DNA of 64,000 bases, from contig NZ_BDBK01000003.1 in NCBI RefSeq assembly GCF_001612945.1, positions 89,900 through 153,899 on the forward strand, given 5' to 3'. Shown here one piece after another: positions 51,091 through 59,276 of this stretch. This DNA is from Nocardia inohanensis NBRC 100128. GTDB taxonomy: Bacteria > Actinomycetota > Actinomycetes > Mycobacteriales > Mycobacteriaceae. Numbering within the stretch: position 1 is the first letter of the stretch; the number at the start of each line of letters is the position of its first letter. Below the pieces are notes generated by a model that was given only the letters and a program-made list of their open reading frames with translations, did no database searches and was not told the DNA's origin. Both the position numbers and the translations under genes were made by a program.

Positions 51091-51795
51091 TCAGAGGCTG
51101 AAAGCCAGGTTTTCGGGGGTGGTCTCGACCGCCAGACCCGCGAGGGCCCGCTGATGCAGGGCGCGCTTGATGACCGGGAGGTTGGGCTTGCGGTTGCCCT
51201 TGAGTTCGTCGGCACGGGCGATGGCGACCGCGAGCAACGACTCGGCATCCGCCTTGCCGTCCACGATGCCGGCGGCGATGGCGTCATCGGCGCCGTAGCG
51301 GCGACCGGTCGTCATGGCCTCCACCGCAACCTGATTGGTGAGGCGCTCGGTGACCAGCGCGTTCATCGCGACCGTGAACGGCATGCCCAGGTGCACCTCG
51401 GGCAGGCACCAGAAGCCGCGGTCCGCGCGCATGATGCGGAAATCGCAGGAGGTGGCGAGCATGGCGCCGGCACCGAACGCGTGACCGTTCACGGCCGCGA
51501 CGGTCGGCATGCCGAAGCCCAGCAGGCGGGTGTAGAGGGAGTGGACGCGATCCAGGTACCAGCAGTTCTTGTCGAAATTGCCGAACAGCCACTCGGTGTC
51601 GAGGCCGTTGGAGAAGAACTTGCCGTTGGCGGTCACGACCAGCGCGGCCGGGCCCTCCGACGCCTCGACCTCGTCGAGCAGCGCGTGCACCGCTTCGATC
51701 CAGTCCGGATGGAATCGGTTGTCGCTGTCGATGTCCTGACCCTCGGTTCCGAGGTTCAGCACGAACACGTCCCCATCACGCTTCAAATACGGCAT
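51091..51795 (-). CDS. Enoyl-CoA hydratase/isomerase family protein
   Basis: A 234-residue crotonase-fold protein. [25 protein letters not shown] (oxyanion strand), [26 protein letters not shown] (second oxyanion Gly, A-G-A-G), and [15 protein letters not shown], in which the Glu of LPEVHLG sits at the position of a catalytic acid. Short (typical hydratase about 260) and lacking the usual hydratase Glu before G-G/A, so it is closer to delta3-delta2-enoyl-CoA isomerases. ATG 6 nt after TACGCT. Substrate not known. Confidence 0.88.
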   Translation of the reverse strand: MPYLKRDGDVFVLNLGTEGQDIDSDNRFHPDWIEAVHALLDEVEASEGPAALVVTANGKFFSNGLDTEWLFGNFDKNCWYLDRVHSLYTRLLGFGMPTVAAVNGHAFGAGAMLATSCDFRIMRADRGFWCLPEVHLGMPFTVAMNALVTERLTNQVAVEAMTTGRRYGADDAIAAGIVDGKADAESLLAVAIARADELKGNRKPNLPVIKRALHQRALAGLAVETTPENLAFSL

Positions 51796-51801
51796 GGGTG
51801 C

Positions 51802-51807
51802 AGCGTA
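51802..51807 (-). promoter_or_regulatory. -10 box of leaderless crotonase promoter
   Basis: TACGCT on the minus strand, six nt before the ATG at 51795. Confidence 0.55.
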
Positions 51808-51943
51808 GCGGGGGCGGAACCCGATACCTACCGACGGGTAGCTCCCCCGCCTCTCCGCGATTTCAGCGCCGGACCCGAGTGCCGCTTTCGGGACGAACGG
51901 GACAGGTCCCGTCCGCCCATGAGCACGTGAGATCACGGGTGAG

Positions 51944-51949
51944 TAGGGT
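51944..51949 (+). promoter_or_regulatory. -10 box of leaderless punA promoter
   Basis: TAGGGT ends seven nt before the punA ATG. Confidence 0.5.
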
Positions 51950-51956
51950 GGGCGAC

Positions 51957-52739
51957 ATGCTAGCCGAACAGGCCGCCGCGCAGGCGATCGCCGAACGTAC
52001 GGGAGTGCAGAAACACCGGGTCGCCGTGATCCTCGGGTCCGGCTGGCAGGAAGCCGCCGCGCAGATCGGGGAACCCGACCACACGATTCCCATGGCCGAG
52101 GTGCCGGGATTCGGATCGCCCACGGCCCAGGGGCATCAGGGCACCATCGTCTCCGTCCACGTCGAAGAGTCGCCGGTGCTGTTGCTCATGGGGCGGCAGC
52201 ATCTCTACGAGGGCCATGAGCCGGCGCAGGTTGTGCACAATGTGCGCACCGCGGTGGCCGCGGGCGCGGACACCATCGTGCTGACCAATGCCGCGGGCGG
52301 GATCCGCGACGGGCTGCGGGTGGGCGAGGCGGTGCTGATCAGCGACCATCTCAACCTGACCGGGCGGACGCCGCTGGCGGGCGCGAACTTCGTCGACCTG
52401 GTCGATGCCTGGGATCCCGAATTGCGGGCGCTGGCAAAGGAAATCGACCCCACCCTGACCGAGGGCGTGTACGCGGGCCTGACCGGACCGCAGTACGAGA
52501 CCCCCGCCGAAATTCGCATGCTGCGCACGATGGGCGCGGATCTGGTGGGTATGTCCACCGTGTTGGAGGCCATCGCCTGCCGTGCCGCGGGAGCCCGGGT
52601 GCTCGGCATCTCGCTGGTCACCAACCTCGCCGCCGGTATGACCGGCGCGCACCTGTCCCACGCGGAGGTGCTCGCCGAAGGTCATGCCGCCGCAACCCGA
52701 TTGGGCAAACTGCTGCGCGGCGTGCTGGAACGACTCTAG
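51957..52739 (+). CDS. punA: Purine-nucleoside phosphorylase
   Basis: A 260-residue trimeric-type PNP, which splits (deoxy)guanosine and inosine with phosphate to base plus (deoxy)ribose-1-phosphate. [13 protein letters not shown] (phosphate loop), [54 protein letters not shown] (purine-binding Glu) and [14 protein letters not shown] are all present. Slightly shorter than M. tuberculosis PunA (268). ATG 7 nt after TAGGGT; longer in-frame starts would enter the divergent promoter. Followed 9 nt later by a phosphosugar mutase that can handle its pentose phosphate. Confidence 0.95.
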   Translation: MLAEQAAAQAIAERTGVQKHRVAVILGSGWQEAAAQIGEPDHTIPMAEVPGFGSPTAQGHQGTIVSVHVEESPVLLLMGRQHLYEGHEPAQVVHNVRTAVAAGADTIVLTNAAGGIRDGLRVGEAVLISDHLNLTGRTPLAGANFVDLVDAWDPELRALAKEIDPTLTEGVYAGLTGPQYETPAEIRMLRTMGADLVGMSTVLEAIACRAAGARVLGISLVTNLAAGMTGAHLSHAEVLAEGHAAATRLGKLLRGVLERL

Positions 52740-52748
52740 GAGACGCGC

Positions 52749-54296
52749 ATGCTGCGCTTCGGCACCGCCGGACTGCGCGGCCCGTTGCAGGACGGGCCGG
52801 ACGGAATGAATGTCGATACGGTGTCGCGCGCGAGCGCGGGCATCGCGGCGTGGTTGCGGGATCGCTGCCTGGGCGGCGGACTGGTGATCGTCGGCCGCGA
52901 CGCCCGGCACGGTTCGGCGGAATTCTCCTTGGTCACCGCGGAAGTGTTCGCGGCGGCCGGATTTTCGGTGCTGGACCTGCCCCGCCCACTACCCACGCCG
53001 GTGGTGGCCTACGCGGTGCGGGCGCTGGGTGCGGTTGCGGGAGTGCAGATCACGGCCTCGCACAACCCCGCCACCGACAACGGCTACAAGCTCTACCTCG
53101 ACGGCGGTTCGCAATTGGTGCCGCCCGCCGACGCCGAGATCGAACGCCACATCGACGCCGTGCAGGGTCGCGTCCCGCGCAGCCATCCCGCCGAAACCGC
53201 CCCGAAGCCGAGCTTGCTGGGGCTGCCCGACGGTACTTCCGGCAGCGCGATGGGCGAGGAGATCGTCCGCCGGTATCAGGCCCGGGTGGCCGAATTGCCC
53301 GCGCTGATAGGCGGTTCGGGGGAACGCGCGGAGATCCGGATCGCGCTCACCGCCATGCACGGTGTCGGTGGCGAACTCGCCGCCGCCACGCTGCGCGCGG
53401 CCGGGTTCTCCGACATCGTCGCGGTGACCGAGCAATTCGCGCCGGATCCCGATTTTCCGACGGTGGCGTTCCCGAACCCGGAGGAGCCGGGAGCGTCGGA
53501 TCTGTTGCTGGAGTTGGCGCAGCGGCTCGACGCGGATATCGCCATCGCCTTGGACCCGGATGCCGATCGCTGCGCGGTGGGGGTGCCGGGCCCGGACGGC
53601 TGGCGGATGCTGCGTGGGGACGAGACCGGGGTGCTGCTCGGCGATTTCGTATTGCGCACGGCCGCACCGGATTCCCTGGTCGCCACCACCATCGTGTCGT
53701 CGCGGCTGCTGAGCAAGCTGGCCGCGGCGCGAGGTGTGCGGTATGCCGAGACGCTGACCGGATTCAAATGGCTGGCGCGGGCGGGCGAGGGGCTCGTCTA
53801 CGCCTACGAGGAGGCGATCGGGCACTGCGTGGACCCGTCCGCCGTACGGGACAAGGACGGGATCTCGGCGGCGGTGCTGGCCGCGGATCTGGTCGCGCAA
53901 CTGAAGGCGGCCGGGCGCAGCGTGCACGACGTGCTCGACGATTACGCGGTCGAGTTCGGGGTGCACGCCGGGGATCAGGTGTCGCTGCGGCTGGCCGATG
54001 CCGAGGAGGCGGCCGCGGTGGTCGCCCGGTTGCGGGAGACGCCCCCGACCGAGATCGCGGGCGAGACGGTGACGCTCACGGATATGGCGGCGGTGCGCGG
54101 GCCCATGCGGACCGACGCGCTGATCTTCGAAGGCGAATCGCTGCGGGTGGTGGTGCGGCCCTCGGGGACCGAGCCCAAGCTCAAGTGCTACCTGGAGGTG
54201 TTCGAGCCGGTGATCTCGGATGCGGCAATCGCGCCCGCGAAGGCCGCTGCGGCACTTAGGCTTTCCTATATCCGGGAGTTCTGCGAAAAGCTGTGA
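52749..54296 (+). CDS. pmmB: Phospho-sugar mutase (phosphomannomutase/phosphopentomutase family)
   Basis: A 515-residue alpha-D-phosphohexomutase. GTAGLRG at the start; QITASHNPATDNGYK with the phospho-Ser loop; ALDPDADRCAV with the three metal Asp; and the substrate/phosphate loop RPSGTEPKLKCYLEVFE near the end. The YEEAIGHCVDP and KDGISAAVLAADL segments are those of the PGM2/phosphopentomutase-like group, so with punA next door a ribose-1-phosphate to ribose-5-phosphate role is attractive. GGAG six nt before the ATG, nine nt after punA. M. tuberculosis calls it pmmB (Rv3308). Confidence 0.93.
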   Translation: MLRFGTAGLRGPLQDGPDGMNVDTVSRASAGIAAWLRDRCLGGGLVIVGRDARHGSAEFSLVTAEVFAAAGFSVLDLPRPLPTPVVAYAVRALGAVAGVQITASHNPATDNGYKLYLDGGSQLVPPADAEIERHIDAVQGRVPRSHPAETAPKPSLLGLPDGTSGSAMGEEIVRRYQARVAELPALIGGSGERAEIRIALTAMHGVGGELAAATLRAAGFSDIVAVTEQFAPDPDFPTVAFPNPEEPGASDLLLELAQRLDADIAIALDPDADRCAVGVPGPDGWRMLRGDETGVLLGDFVLRTAAPDSLVATTIVSSRLLSKLAAARGVRYAETLTGFKWLARAGEGLVYAYEEAIGHCVDPSAVRDKDGISAAVLAADLVAQLKAAGRSVHDVLDDYAVEFGVHAGDQVSLRLADAEEAAAVVARLRETPPTEIAGETVTLTDMAAVRGPMRTDALIFEGESLRVVVRPSGTEPKLKCYLEVFEPVISDAAIAPAKAAAALRLSYIREFCEKL

Positions 54297-54304
54297 GGTG
54301 ACCC

Positions 54305-54541
54305 GTGAGCGATCAGCGTTGTACGCACTGCGGAGGCTCGGATCTGGAAACGGGTTTTCTCGACGACTCCGGTGATTCCTCGGCCGGGTACACCCGGTGG
54401 ATTCCCGGGCCGCTCGAAGTGGGGATTTTCGGCGGGGCCAAACGCATGGGCAAACCGCGTTTCCAGGTGCATGCTTTCCGCTGCAAATCCTGCACTCACC
54501 TGGAACTCTTCGCCCCGCAAGCCTGGCGTCCGCGCCGGTAG
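54305..54541 (+). CDS. Small protein with two CxxC motifs (zinc-ribbon-like)
   Basis: A 78-residue protein. RCTHCGGSDLE at the start and FRCKSCTHLEL at the end provide two CxxC pairs about 50 residues apart, the shape of a zinc ribbon. The middle has beta-prone stretches (AGYTRWIPGPLEVGIFGG). It has no membrane part. GTG start with AGGTG upstream, 8 nt after the mutase stop, so in the same operon. Function unknown; possibly a metal-binding accessory protein. Confidence 0.78.
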   Translation: MSDQRCTHCGGSDLETGFLDDSGDSSAGYTRWIPGPLEVGIFGGAKRMGKPRFQVHAFRCKSCTHLELFAPQAWRPRR

Positions 54542-54557
54542 ACGGTTGTCGCTGACG

Positions 54558-54581
54558 AGCCCGCCGGTCCCGGCGGGCTTA
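54558..54581. terminator. Hairpin terminator between convergent genes
   Basis: AGCCCGCCG and CGGCGGGCT pair over 9 bp across GTCC, between the zinc-ribbon-like gene and upp. A TT follows on the plus strand. Confidence 0.7.
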
Positions 54582-54582
54582 C

Positions 54583-55206
54583 TCAGCGCGGCCCGAACTG
54601 ACGGTCACCGGCATCGCCGAGACCGGGCACGATGTAGGCGTCCGAGTTGAGCCCGCGATCCACCGACGCGGTGAAGAACCGATCGGCCAGCCCCGACTTC
54701 TCCAGCGCCGCAATGCCGTCCGGGGCGGCCACCACGCTCAGCACCGTGATGTCGCGGGCCCGCCGGGTGGCCAGCAGCTCCAGCGTGTAGACCATCGAGC
54801 CGCCGGTGGCCAGCATGGGATCGAGCACGAACACCGGCGTGCGCGACAAATCCTCGGGCAGCGACTCCATGTAGGGCGTCGGCTGATGCGTCTTCTCGTC
54901 GCGCGCCACCCCCACGAACCCGATCCGCGCGTCCGGAATCAGGTTCTCCGCGGTCTCCACCATCCCCAGCCCGGCCCGCAGCACCGGCACCAGCAGCGGC
55001 GGGCTGGCCAGCCGGATCCCCTCGGCGGCCGCCACCGGCGTGGCGATCGGGAAGGTGGCGATGGGCGCGTCCCGCATGGCCTCGTAGACGAGCATCCCGG
55101 TCAACTCCCGCAGCGCCGCCCGAAATGTCGGATTCGGGGTGCGCTCATCCCGCATGGTGGTCAGCAAAGCGGCAGCGAGCGGATGGTCCACGACGTGAGT
55201 GCGCAT
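54583..55206 (-). CDS. upp: Uracil phosphoribosyltransferase
   Basis: A 207-residue type I phosphoribosyltransferase making UMP from uracil and PRPP. The N-terminus [31 protein letters not shown] is typical; the PRPP loop is [12 protein letters not shown]; the C-terminal uracil-binding hood is [18 protein letters not shown]. Length equals M. tuberculosis Upp. ATG six nt after TATCGT. It lies where the uracil released by pyrimidine salvage (deoA, cdd downstream) can be re-used. Confidence 0.96.
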   Translation of the reverse strand: MRTHVVDHPLAAALLTTMRDERTPNPTFRAALRELTGMLVYEAMRDAPIATFPIATPVAAAEGIRLASPPLLVPVLRAGLGMVETAENLIPDARIGFVGVARDEKTHQPTPYMESLPEDLSRTPVFVLDPMLATGGSMVYTLELLATRRARDITVLSVVAAPDGIAALEKSGLADRFFTASVDRGLNSDAYIVPGLGDAGDRQFGPR

Positions 55207-55212
55207 AGGAAA

Positions 55213-55218
55213 ACGATA
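55213..55218 (-). promoter_or_regulatory. -10 box of leaderless upp promoter
   Basis: TATCGT on the minus strand, six nt before the upp ATG. The same 139-nt gap must hold the divergent promoter for the type VII-like cassette. Confidence 0.55.
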
Positions 55219-55345
55219 GGTCAGAGAAGCGAACCGAGATCCCGCCCGCCAGATTTTCCCGCTCCCCGGGAACCACACCCCCGCCCCGGCCGTCCAACCT
55301 CACACAGCACGTAACCACCCAGCGACCGGTCACACGGGGGCACCC

Positions 55346-55687
55346 ATGCACCGAATACTGCTCGACCCCAACGGCATTGCCGGCTACGCCGCCACGGCCC
55401 ACACCATGGCCACCGCGCTGGCGTCGACCGCCGCCGGCACCGCCACCGCCGACCCGCTGCTGCTCTCCCCCGCCTTCGGGCTGATCGGGGCCGACTTCCT
55501 AGCCGCCTTCACCGCGGCCCTCACCACCCACACCACCACCCTCGCCGACCTGTCAGCGGTGCTGACCAGCCTCGGCGTGGCCACCACCGGCAGCAGCGCG
55601 AGCTACACCCTGACCGATGCCACCCATGCGGCCGCGGTGCGAACCACTACCGCCGCCATCCCGTCGTATCCGGAGGCAATCGCATGA
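55346..55687 (+). CDS. EspC/EspF-like type VII secretion target protein
   Basis: A 113-residue Ala/Thr-rich helical protein. The DPNGIAGYAATAHTMATALASTA opening, the central GADFLAAFTAALTTHTTTLADLSAVLTSLG and the end ASYTLTDATHAAAV follow the EspC-like ESX-secretion-associated family (two long helices, then a Y-x-x-x-D segment resembling the T7SS secretion signal). No signal peptide, as expected for T7SS substrates. First gene of a run in which consecutive frames overlap by four nt; its stop overlaps the next ATG (ATGA). No ESX core genes in the window. Confidence 0.75.
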   Translation: MHRILLDPNGIAGYAATAHTMATALASTAAGTATADPLLLSPAFGLIGADFLAAFTAALTTHTTTLADLSAVLTSLGVATTGSSASYTLTDATHAAAVRTTTAAIPSYPEAIA

Positions 55688-55851
55688 GCACCCGAAAGAT
55701 GGCAGCCCACACCGGAAATCCCGCCGACGGCCGCATACCCGTCAAGCTGCTCGCCATCCGCGCGAAGTCACCGGGCGCCGCGCTCTCCCACGGCTGTCTG
55801 CACGAGAACAACCGGCGAACGGCCACCCGCCGATCGGGGGTCGACTCGTGA
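55684..55851 (+). CDS. Small ORF in type VII-like cassette
   Basis: A 55-codon frame, MSTRKMAAHTGNPADGRIP..., basic and without recognised domain. Its ATG lies inside the stop of the EspC-like gene (ATGA) and its stop overlaps the next start (GTGA). Third codon positions are mostly G or C, as in real genes here. No signal peptide or membrane segment. Supported by context and codon use only; could be a linker ORF serving coupling. Confidence 0.4.
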   Translation: MSTRKMAAHTGNPADGRIPVKLLAIRAKSPGAALSHGCLHENNRRTATRRSGVDS

Positions 55852-56054
55852 ATGCGAACACTCACCGTCCGGCCGAGAGCGAACCGCGGTGGCGCACCGG
55901 CCATCCGCCCTGCGGTGCGCCCACATCGAAGCCGATTGAGCGAGACGCGCACGATAGCCGGCGGTGCTGCGACGGTCGCCGCGCATCCGCGGCGGTGGAC
56001 GCGGCGGCTCGGACACCACGTGCGGCGTCTTCGGCGTTCACAGAGGAGACATGA
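55848..56054 (+). CDS. Small ORF in type VII-like cassette
   Basis: A 68-codon frame starting at GTG (V/MNANTHRPAESEPRWRTGHPP) and ending SSAFTEET. Basic, with four Cys (one CC pair), not recognised. It overlaps its neighbours by four nt on each side (GTGA, ATGA). Only 49 of 68 codons end in G or C, lower than the neighbours, so the coding call is weak. It covers the ribosome site GAGGAG of the peptidase gene. Confidence 0.3.
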   Translation: MNANTHRPAESEPRWRTGHPPCGAPTSKPIERDAHDSRRCCDGRRASAAVDAAARTPRAASSAFTEET

Positions 56055-57217
56055 TGACCGGGTTACTCGATGTCGAGGCGCTCGCTCAGCCGATCGAGGC
56101 GCTGCGGCGCAGCTTCGGGTCCGGCGTAGCGGGTGCGACAGCCGGGGCGCTGCGGGCGAGTTCCGCGTCGATCGACGAAGTCGAGGCGGCGGGACACGGC
56201 GGGGTCGAGGAGATGTACGCGGCCTGGCGGGGCCGGGGCGGGGACGCGGCGATGGACAAGGCGTTGCGGGTGCAGACCACGGCGGGGACATTGTCCGAGC
56301 GCGGGACCGTGATGGCGGCGACGGTGGAGCGGGCGGAGGCGGCGATCGAGGCGGGCCGGCGGGAGCTGGAGAAGATTCTGCGGTCGTTTCTGGATTCGGT
56401 GGAAGGGCTCGGGGCGGCGGTGACGACGCCGGTCGGGATCGCCTCGGTCGTCGGGTCGGCCATCGATCATCTGGGCCGGGCGGTGGGGGTGGTGGAGCGG
56501 GTGCGGGTCGAGCTGGCGGGTGAGACCGCGGCGATGAACGAGTTGGTCACGCCGGTACCGGCTCCCGCTCCGGCCGCGGTTCCGGTGGCCGATACCGGCG
56601 GTGGGGCCGCCGAAGTGGTGCCCGCGGCGGTGGCTGCCGCATCGAACAGTCATGTGGCGCAGGTTGGTTCGACCGCATTGTCGAGTGGAGGCAAGGTGCT
56701 GGAGTCAGGCGCGTCGATGGCCGGTGGATTGGTTACCGTTCCGGCTTCGTCGGGTGGGTCTTCCAGACCGGCGGGCGGGAGCGGCGCGAGCGCGGCGACG
56801 CAGACGCGGCCGGCGGGGACCGGGGTGCAGGTCACGCTGCCCGATGGCAGTACCGTGGTAGCGCCGAACCAGCAGGCCGCGGATGCGGTGCGATATGCGA
56901 TCAGCGCGGTCGGTACGCCCTATCAGTGGGGCGGGACGACGCCCGGTGCGGGGCTGGATTGCAGCGGATTGACGCAGTGGGCTTACGGAGAAGCCGGGGT
57001 GCGGTTACCGCGGCTGGCGCAGGAGCAGGGCGAAGGACATATGCGGGTCGGTCCAGGGGACTTGATGCCCGGGGATCTGGCCGTGTGGGACGGGCACGTG
57101 GCGATGGTGATCGGCAACGGGCAGTTGGTGGAAGCGGGCAATCCGGTACAGATCGGTGCGATCAGGACGGAGAACAGCGGTATGCGATTCCTCGGGTTCT
57201 ACAGGCCCACCGCATGA
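56054..57217 (+). CDS. NlpC/P60 (C40) family peptidase of type VII-like cassette
   Basis: A 387-residue protein. Residues 1-165 are helical and WXG100/DUF-like (GGVEEMYAAWRGRGGDAAMDKAL, AAIEAGRRELEKILRSFLDSVEGL), a layout shared with ESX-associated peptidases; a Ser/Ala/Gly/Pro linker follows; residues about 275-387 are the NlpC/P60 domain with Cys in LDCSGLTQWAYGEAG, His in WDGHVAMVIG, and EAGNPV. It should cut peptidoglycan stem peptides. No Sec signal, so export by a T7SS is likely. ATG at 56054 has GAGGAG five nt upstream (ATG at 56051 is adjacent). Confidence 0.85.
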   Translation: MTGLLDVEALAQPIEALRRSFGSGVAGATAGALRASSASIDEVEAAGHGGVEEMYAAWRGRGGDAAMDKALRVQTTAGTLSERGTVMAATVERAEAAIEAGRRELEKILRSFLDSVEGLGAAVTTPVGIASVVGSAIDHLGRAVGVVERVRVELAGETAAMNELVTPVPAPAPAAVPVADTGGGAAEVVPAAVAAASNSHVAQVGSTALSSGGKVLESGASMAGGLVTVPASSGGSSRPAGGSGASAATQTRPAGTGVQVTLPDGSTVVAPNQQAADAVRYAISAVGTPYQWGGTTPGAGLDCSGLTQWAYGEAGVRLPRLAQEQGEGHMRVGPGDLMPGDLAVWDGHVAMVIGNGQLVEAGNPVQIGAIRTENSGMRFLGFYRPTA

Positions 57218-57291
57218 GCGGTCAGGGCACGGAGGCGGCAGCCTGCGTAACCACGCGGAGCCCCCGCTCATGCGAATCGGATGCTGCATGA
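57214..57291 (+). CDS. Possible 25-codon leader ORF
   Basis: MSGQGTEAAACVTTRSPRSCESDAA: its ATG overlaps the peptidase stop (ATGA) and its stop overlaps the next start (ATGA). Too short to judge as a protein; it may carry ribosomes between the two genes. No ribosome site of its own. Confidence 0.25.
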   Translation: MSGQGTEAAACVTTRSPRSCESDAA

Positions 57292-57626
57292 GCGCGGCCG
57301 TTCCGAAAGTGACAGTCGCCGCCAGTAGCAATCGGGCGGGGACGGTCACGGTGCACGCGACCGATCAGGGGATGCCGGTGGAGATCAAGTTCGAGCGCGG
57401 CGAATACCGGTACGGCGCACAGGCTCTCGCGGACGAGGTGCTGCGGCTGACCAAGCGGTCGGCGATCGTGGCCAAGTCGCGGCGGCGGGAGATACTGGCC
57501 GAGGCGGGCGTGCCGGAGGAGGCTCTCGACCGGCTGGGCCTGCCCACCCGGCGGGCCGCGGTGGCGGAATTGGATCGCCTCGACGATCAGGACACCGGCC
57601 CGACGAGCTGGACGCGCAAGGCATGA
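57288..57626 (+). CDS. EspH/DUF2694-like ESX-associated protein
   Basis: A 112-residue protein. KVTVAASSNRAGTVTVHATDQGMPVEIKF, then YRYGAQALADEVLRLTKRSAIVAKSRRREIL, has the same strand-strand-helix order and A/L-A-D-E-I/V-core as the EspH family from mycobacterial ESX-1 loci (as recalled); EspH acts in ESX substrate handling. Cytoplasmic, no signal. Start: ATG at 57288 overlaps the leader ORF; ATG at 57270 with GGAG eight nt upstream would give 118 residues. The stop overlaps the next gene (ATGA). Confidence 0.6.
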   Translation: MSAAVPKVTVAASSNRAGTVTVHATDQGMPVEIKFERGEYRYGAQALADEVLRLTKRSAIVAKSRRREILAEAGVPEEALDRLGLPTRRAAVAELDRLDDQDTGPTSWTRKA

Positions 57627-57952
57627 GCGGCGAAATGGACGCCCTGGTCAACGGGGTCGCGAACCAGCTGGAAGCCCTCGAAACCACCCTCGCCGGATTG
57701 CGGAGCGTGCGCGCCCGCTTCACCTCCGAGGACGGCTCCTGCACCGCCGAAGTGGACGGCGAAGGCGCGCTGACCGGCTTGTGGCTGGCCGAATCGGCGA
57801 CTTCCAGGACCCCGGCGGAGGTAGCGCAGCTGATGCTGTGGACCGCCGGGCAAGCCGCCGCCGCAGCCACCGAGCAACGCGCCAAGATCCTTGCCGAACT
57901 GAACAAGTCGTTCCCGGCCGGAAATGTCAGGGGCGGCCCGGATAGTGCCTGA
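57623..57952 (+). CDS. YbaB/EbfC-like DNA-binding family protein
   Basis: A 109-residue protein: a first helix (MDALVNGVANQLEALETTLAGLRSV), a beta-hairpin (ARFTSEDGSCTAEVDGEGALTGLWL), then a helix (PAEVAQLMLWTAGQAAAAATEQRAKILAEL). This is the YbaB/EbfC fold; such paralogues commonly accompany ESX loci in actinobacteria. It is probably cytoplasmic. ATG overlaps the stop of the EspH-like gene. Last gene of the cassette; the next gene has its own promoter 26 nt later. Confidence 0.7.
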   Translation: MSGEMDALVNGVANQLEALETTLAGLRSVRARFTSEDGSCTAEVDGEGALTGLWLAESATSRTPAEVAQLMLWTAGQAAAAATEQRAKILAELNKSFPAGNVRGGPDSA

Positions 57953-57965
57953 GGCGGGCACTAGA

Positions 57966-57971
57966 TAGGCT
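57966..57971 (+). promoter_or_regulatory. -10 box of leaderless promoter
   Basis: TAGGCT ends seven nt before the ATG at 57979. Confidence 0.55.
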
Positions 57972-57978
57972 TCCGGTC

Positions 57979-59232
57979 ATGGCTTCTGGAGACATCGTCC
58001 CGATCGCGCTCGGCCTGACCAAAGGCGATCTCGTCACCCTGTGGGCACCGCGCTGGCGAGACGGTGACGATGAGTGGCAGGCATTCCTCGGTCACGAGGA
58101 AGACCTGTACGGTTTCGAGTCCGTCGCGGAGCTGGCCGCGTTCATTCGCACCAACTCCGACAACGACCTCGTCGACCATCCGGCCTGGAAGATAATCGCT
58201 GGTCTGTCGGCCGCCGAGCTGGAGCCCGAGGAGCAGTTCGTCTTCGATCTGGTCGGCGTGCCCGAGCTGGCCGCCGAGGATCCGGACCCGGAGGTGGTGT
58301 CCGAGCTCGAGGAGACCCTCGATATCGTCCGCAACCTCGGTGACGTGTGCGAGCTGGATGTCGTCATCAAGTTCTTCGGCTCGCACCCGGTGCTGGGCGC
58401 GCTGCCCGCGGGCGTGAGCGCCTTCGCCGGGCAGGAGGGCGAGGAGCTCTGGAATCAGATCGGCGCGGCCATCGCCAAGGACTGGGACGCGGTGCTCGAC
58501 GCCGTGGATTCGGTGGTGACGCTGCCCGAGGTGGATGCCGACGCGGTGGCGGTGGCCGAGGCGGAACTGCTTGCGGCGGAAGAGAATATCGTCGACGCCG
58601 AGGATGCGGCGGACAGCGACGAGGAGTCCGAGTTCGAACCGGTCGATCTCGATGAGGACGACGAGGAAGAGGACGACGAGGAGCTGTCGTTCTGGCACGA
58701 GATCGGCATCGACCCGGTCAAGATCGTGACCTCGGAGGGGACGTTCTTCACGCTGCGCTGCTACGTGGACGACGAGCCCATCTTCCTCGGTACCGACGGC
58801 TCCATCACCGTCTTCGGTTCCGAGCGCGCGCTGGCCCGCTACCTGGCCGACGATCACGAGCACGACCTGGCGCGGGTCAGCACCTACGGCGATGTGCAGA
58901 CCGCCGCCGTGGACGGTTCGCTCGAGGTCGAGGTGGACGACGAGAACGTCTACGTGCTGCCGGGACTGGCCGAGGATCTGGCCGAGGGCCCGCAGGCGGT
59001 CGACACCGATCAGCTCGATCTGGCGGTCGAATTGTTCACCGACGCAGCCGATTACGCCGACGACGACGCCGTCGAAGCTGCGCTGGCGGTCTCCACCCCG
59101 CTCGGCTGGTACGTCTCCTACCTGCTGAACCCGGACCCGACCCGGATGGCGCCGAATCCGCCGTTCCAGGCCGAGTCCGACGCCTGGAAGGCGCTCCAGG
59201 AAGCCTTCGAAACGCGTCTCGACAAGGCGTAA
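57979..59232 (+). CDS. Conserved acidic hypothetical protein (Rv3311-like)
   Basis: A 417-residue, strongly acidic cytoplasmic protein. The N-terminal part (VPIALGLTKGDLVTLWAPRWRDGDDEWQAFLGHEEDLYGFESVAELAAF) recurs in weaker form in the C-terminal part (SEGTFFTLRCYVDDEPIFLGTDGSITVFGSERALARYL), suggesting two related domains joined by a very acidic Asp/Glu linker near residues 195-235. Length and place match M. tuberculosis Rv3311 (420). No catalytic motif recognised. ATG 7 nt after TAGGCT. Confidence 0.88.
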   Translation: MASGDIVPIALGLTKGDLVTLWAPRWRDGDDEWQAFLGHEEDLYGFESVAELAAFIRTNSDNDLVDHPAWKIIAGLSAAELEPEEQFVFDLVGVPELAAEDPDPEVVSELEETLDIVRNLGDVCELDVVIKFFGSHPVLGALPAGVSAFAGQEGEELWNQIGAAIAKDWDAVLDAVDSVVTLPEVDADAVAVAEAELLAAEENIVDAEDAADSDEESEFEPVDLDEDDEEEDDEELSFWHEIGIDPVKIVTSEGTFFTLRCYVDDEPIFLGTDGSITVFGSERALARYLADDHEHDLARVSTYGDVQTAAVDGSLEVEVDDENVYVLPGLAEDLAEGPQAVDTDQLDLAVELFTDAADYADDDAVEAALAVSTPLGWYVSYLLNPDPTRMAPNPPFQAESDAWKALQEAFETRLDKA

Positions 59233-59276
59233 CCCAACTCTCGGGGCTCTCAGGGGCTTCGCCCCCGAACCCCCGA
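59233..59276. repeat. Dispersed intergenic hairpin repeat, copy C
   Basis: CCCAACTCTCGGGGCTCTC then AGGGGCTTCGCCCCC, directly after the stop of the acidic protein gene; the same family as 5094 and 18056, between convergent genes. Confidence 0.7.

Noticed and set aside
52749..54296. Phosphosugar mutase named strictly as phosphomannomutase
   Set aside because: Motifs do not separate mannose from pentose specificity; the gene order with punA points to phosphopentomutase, so the call stays broad.
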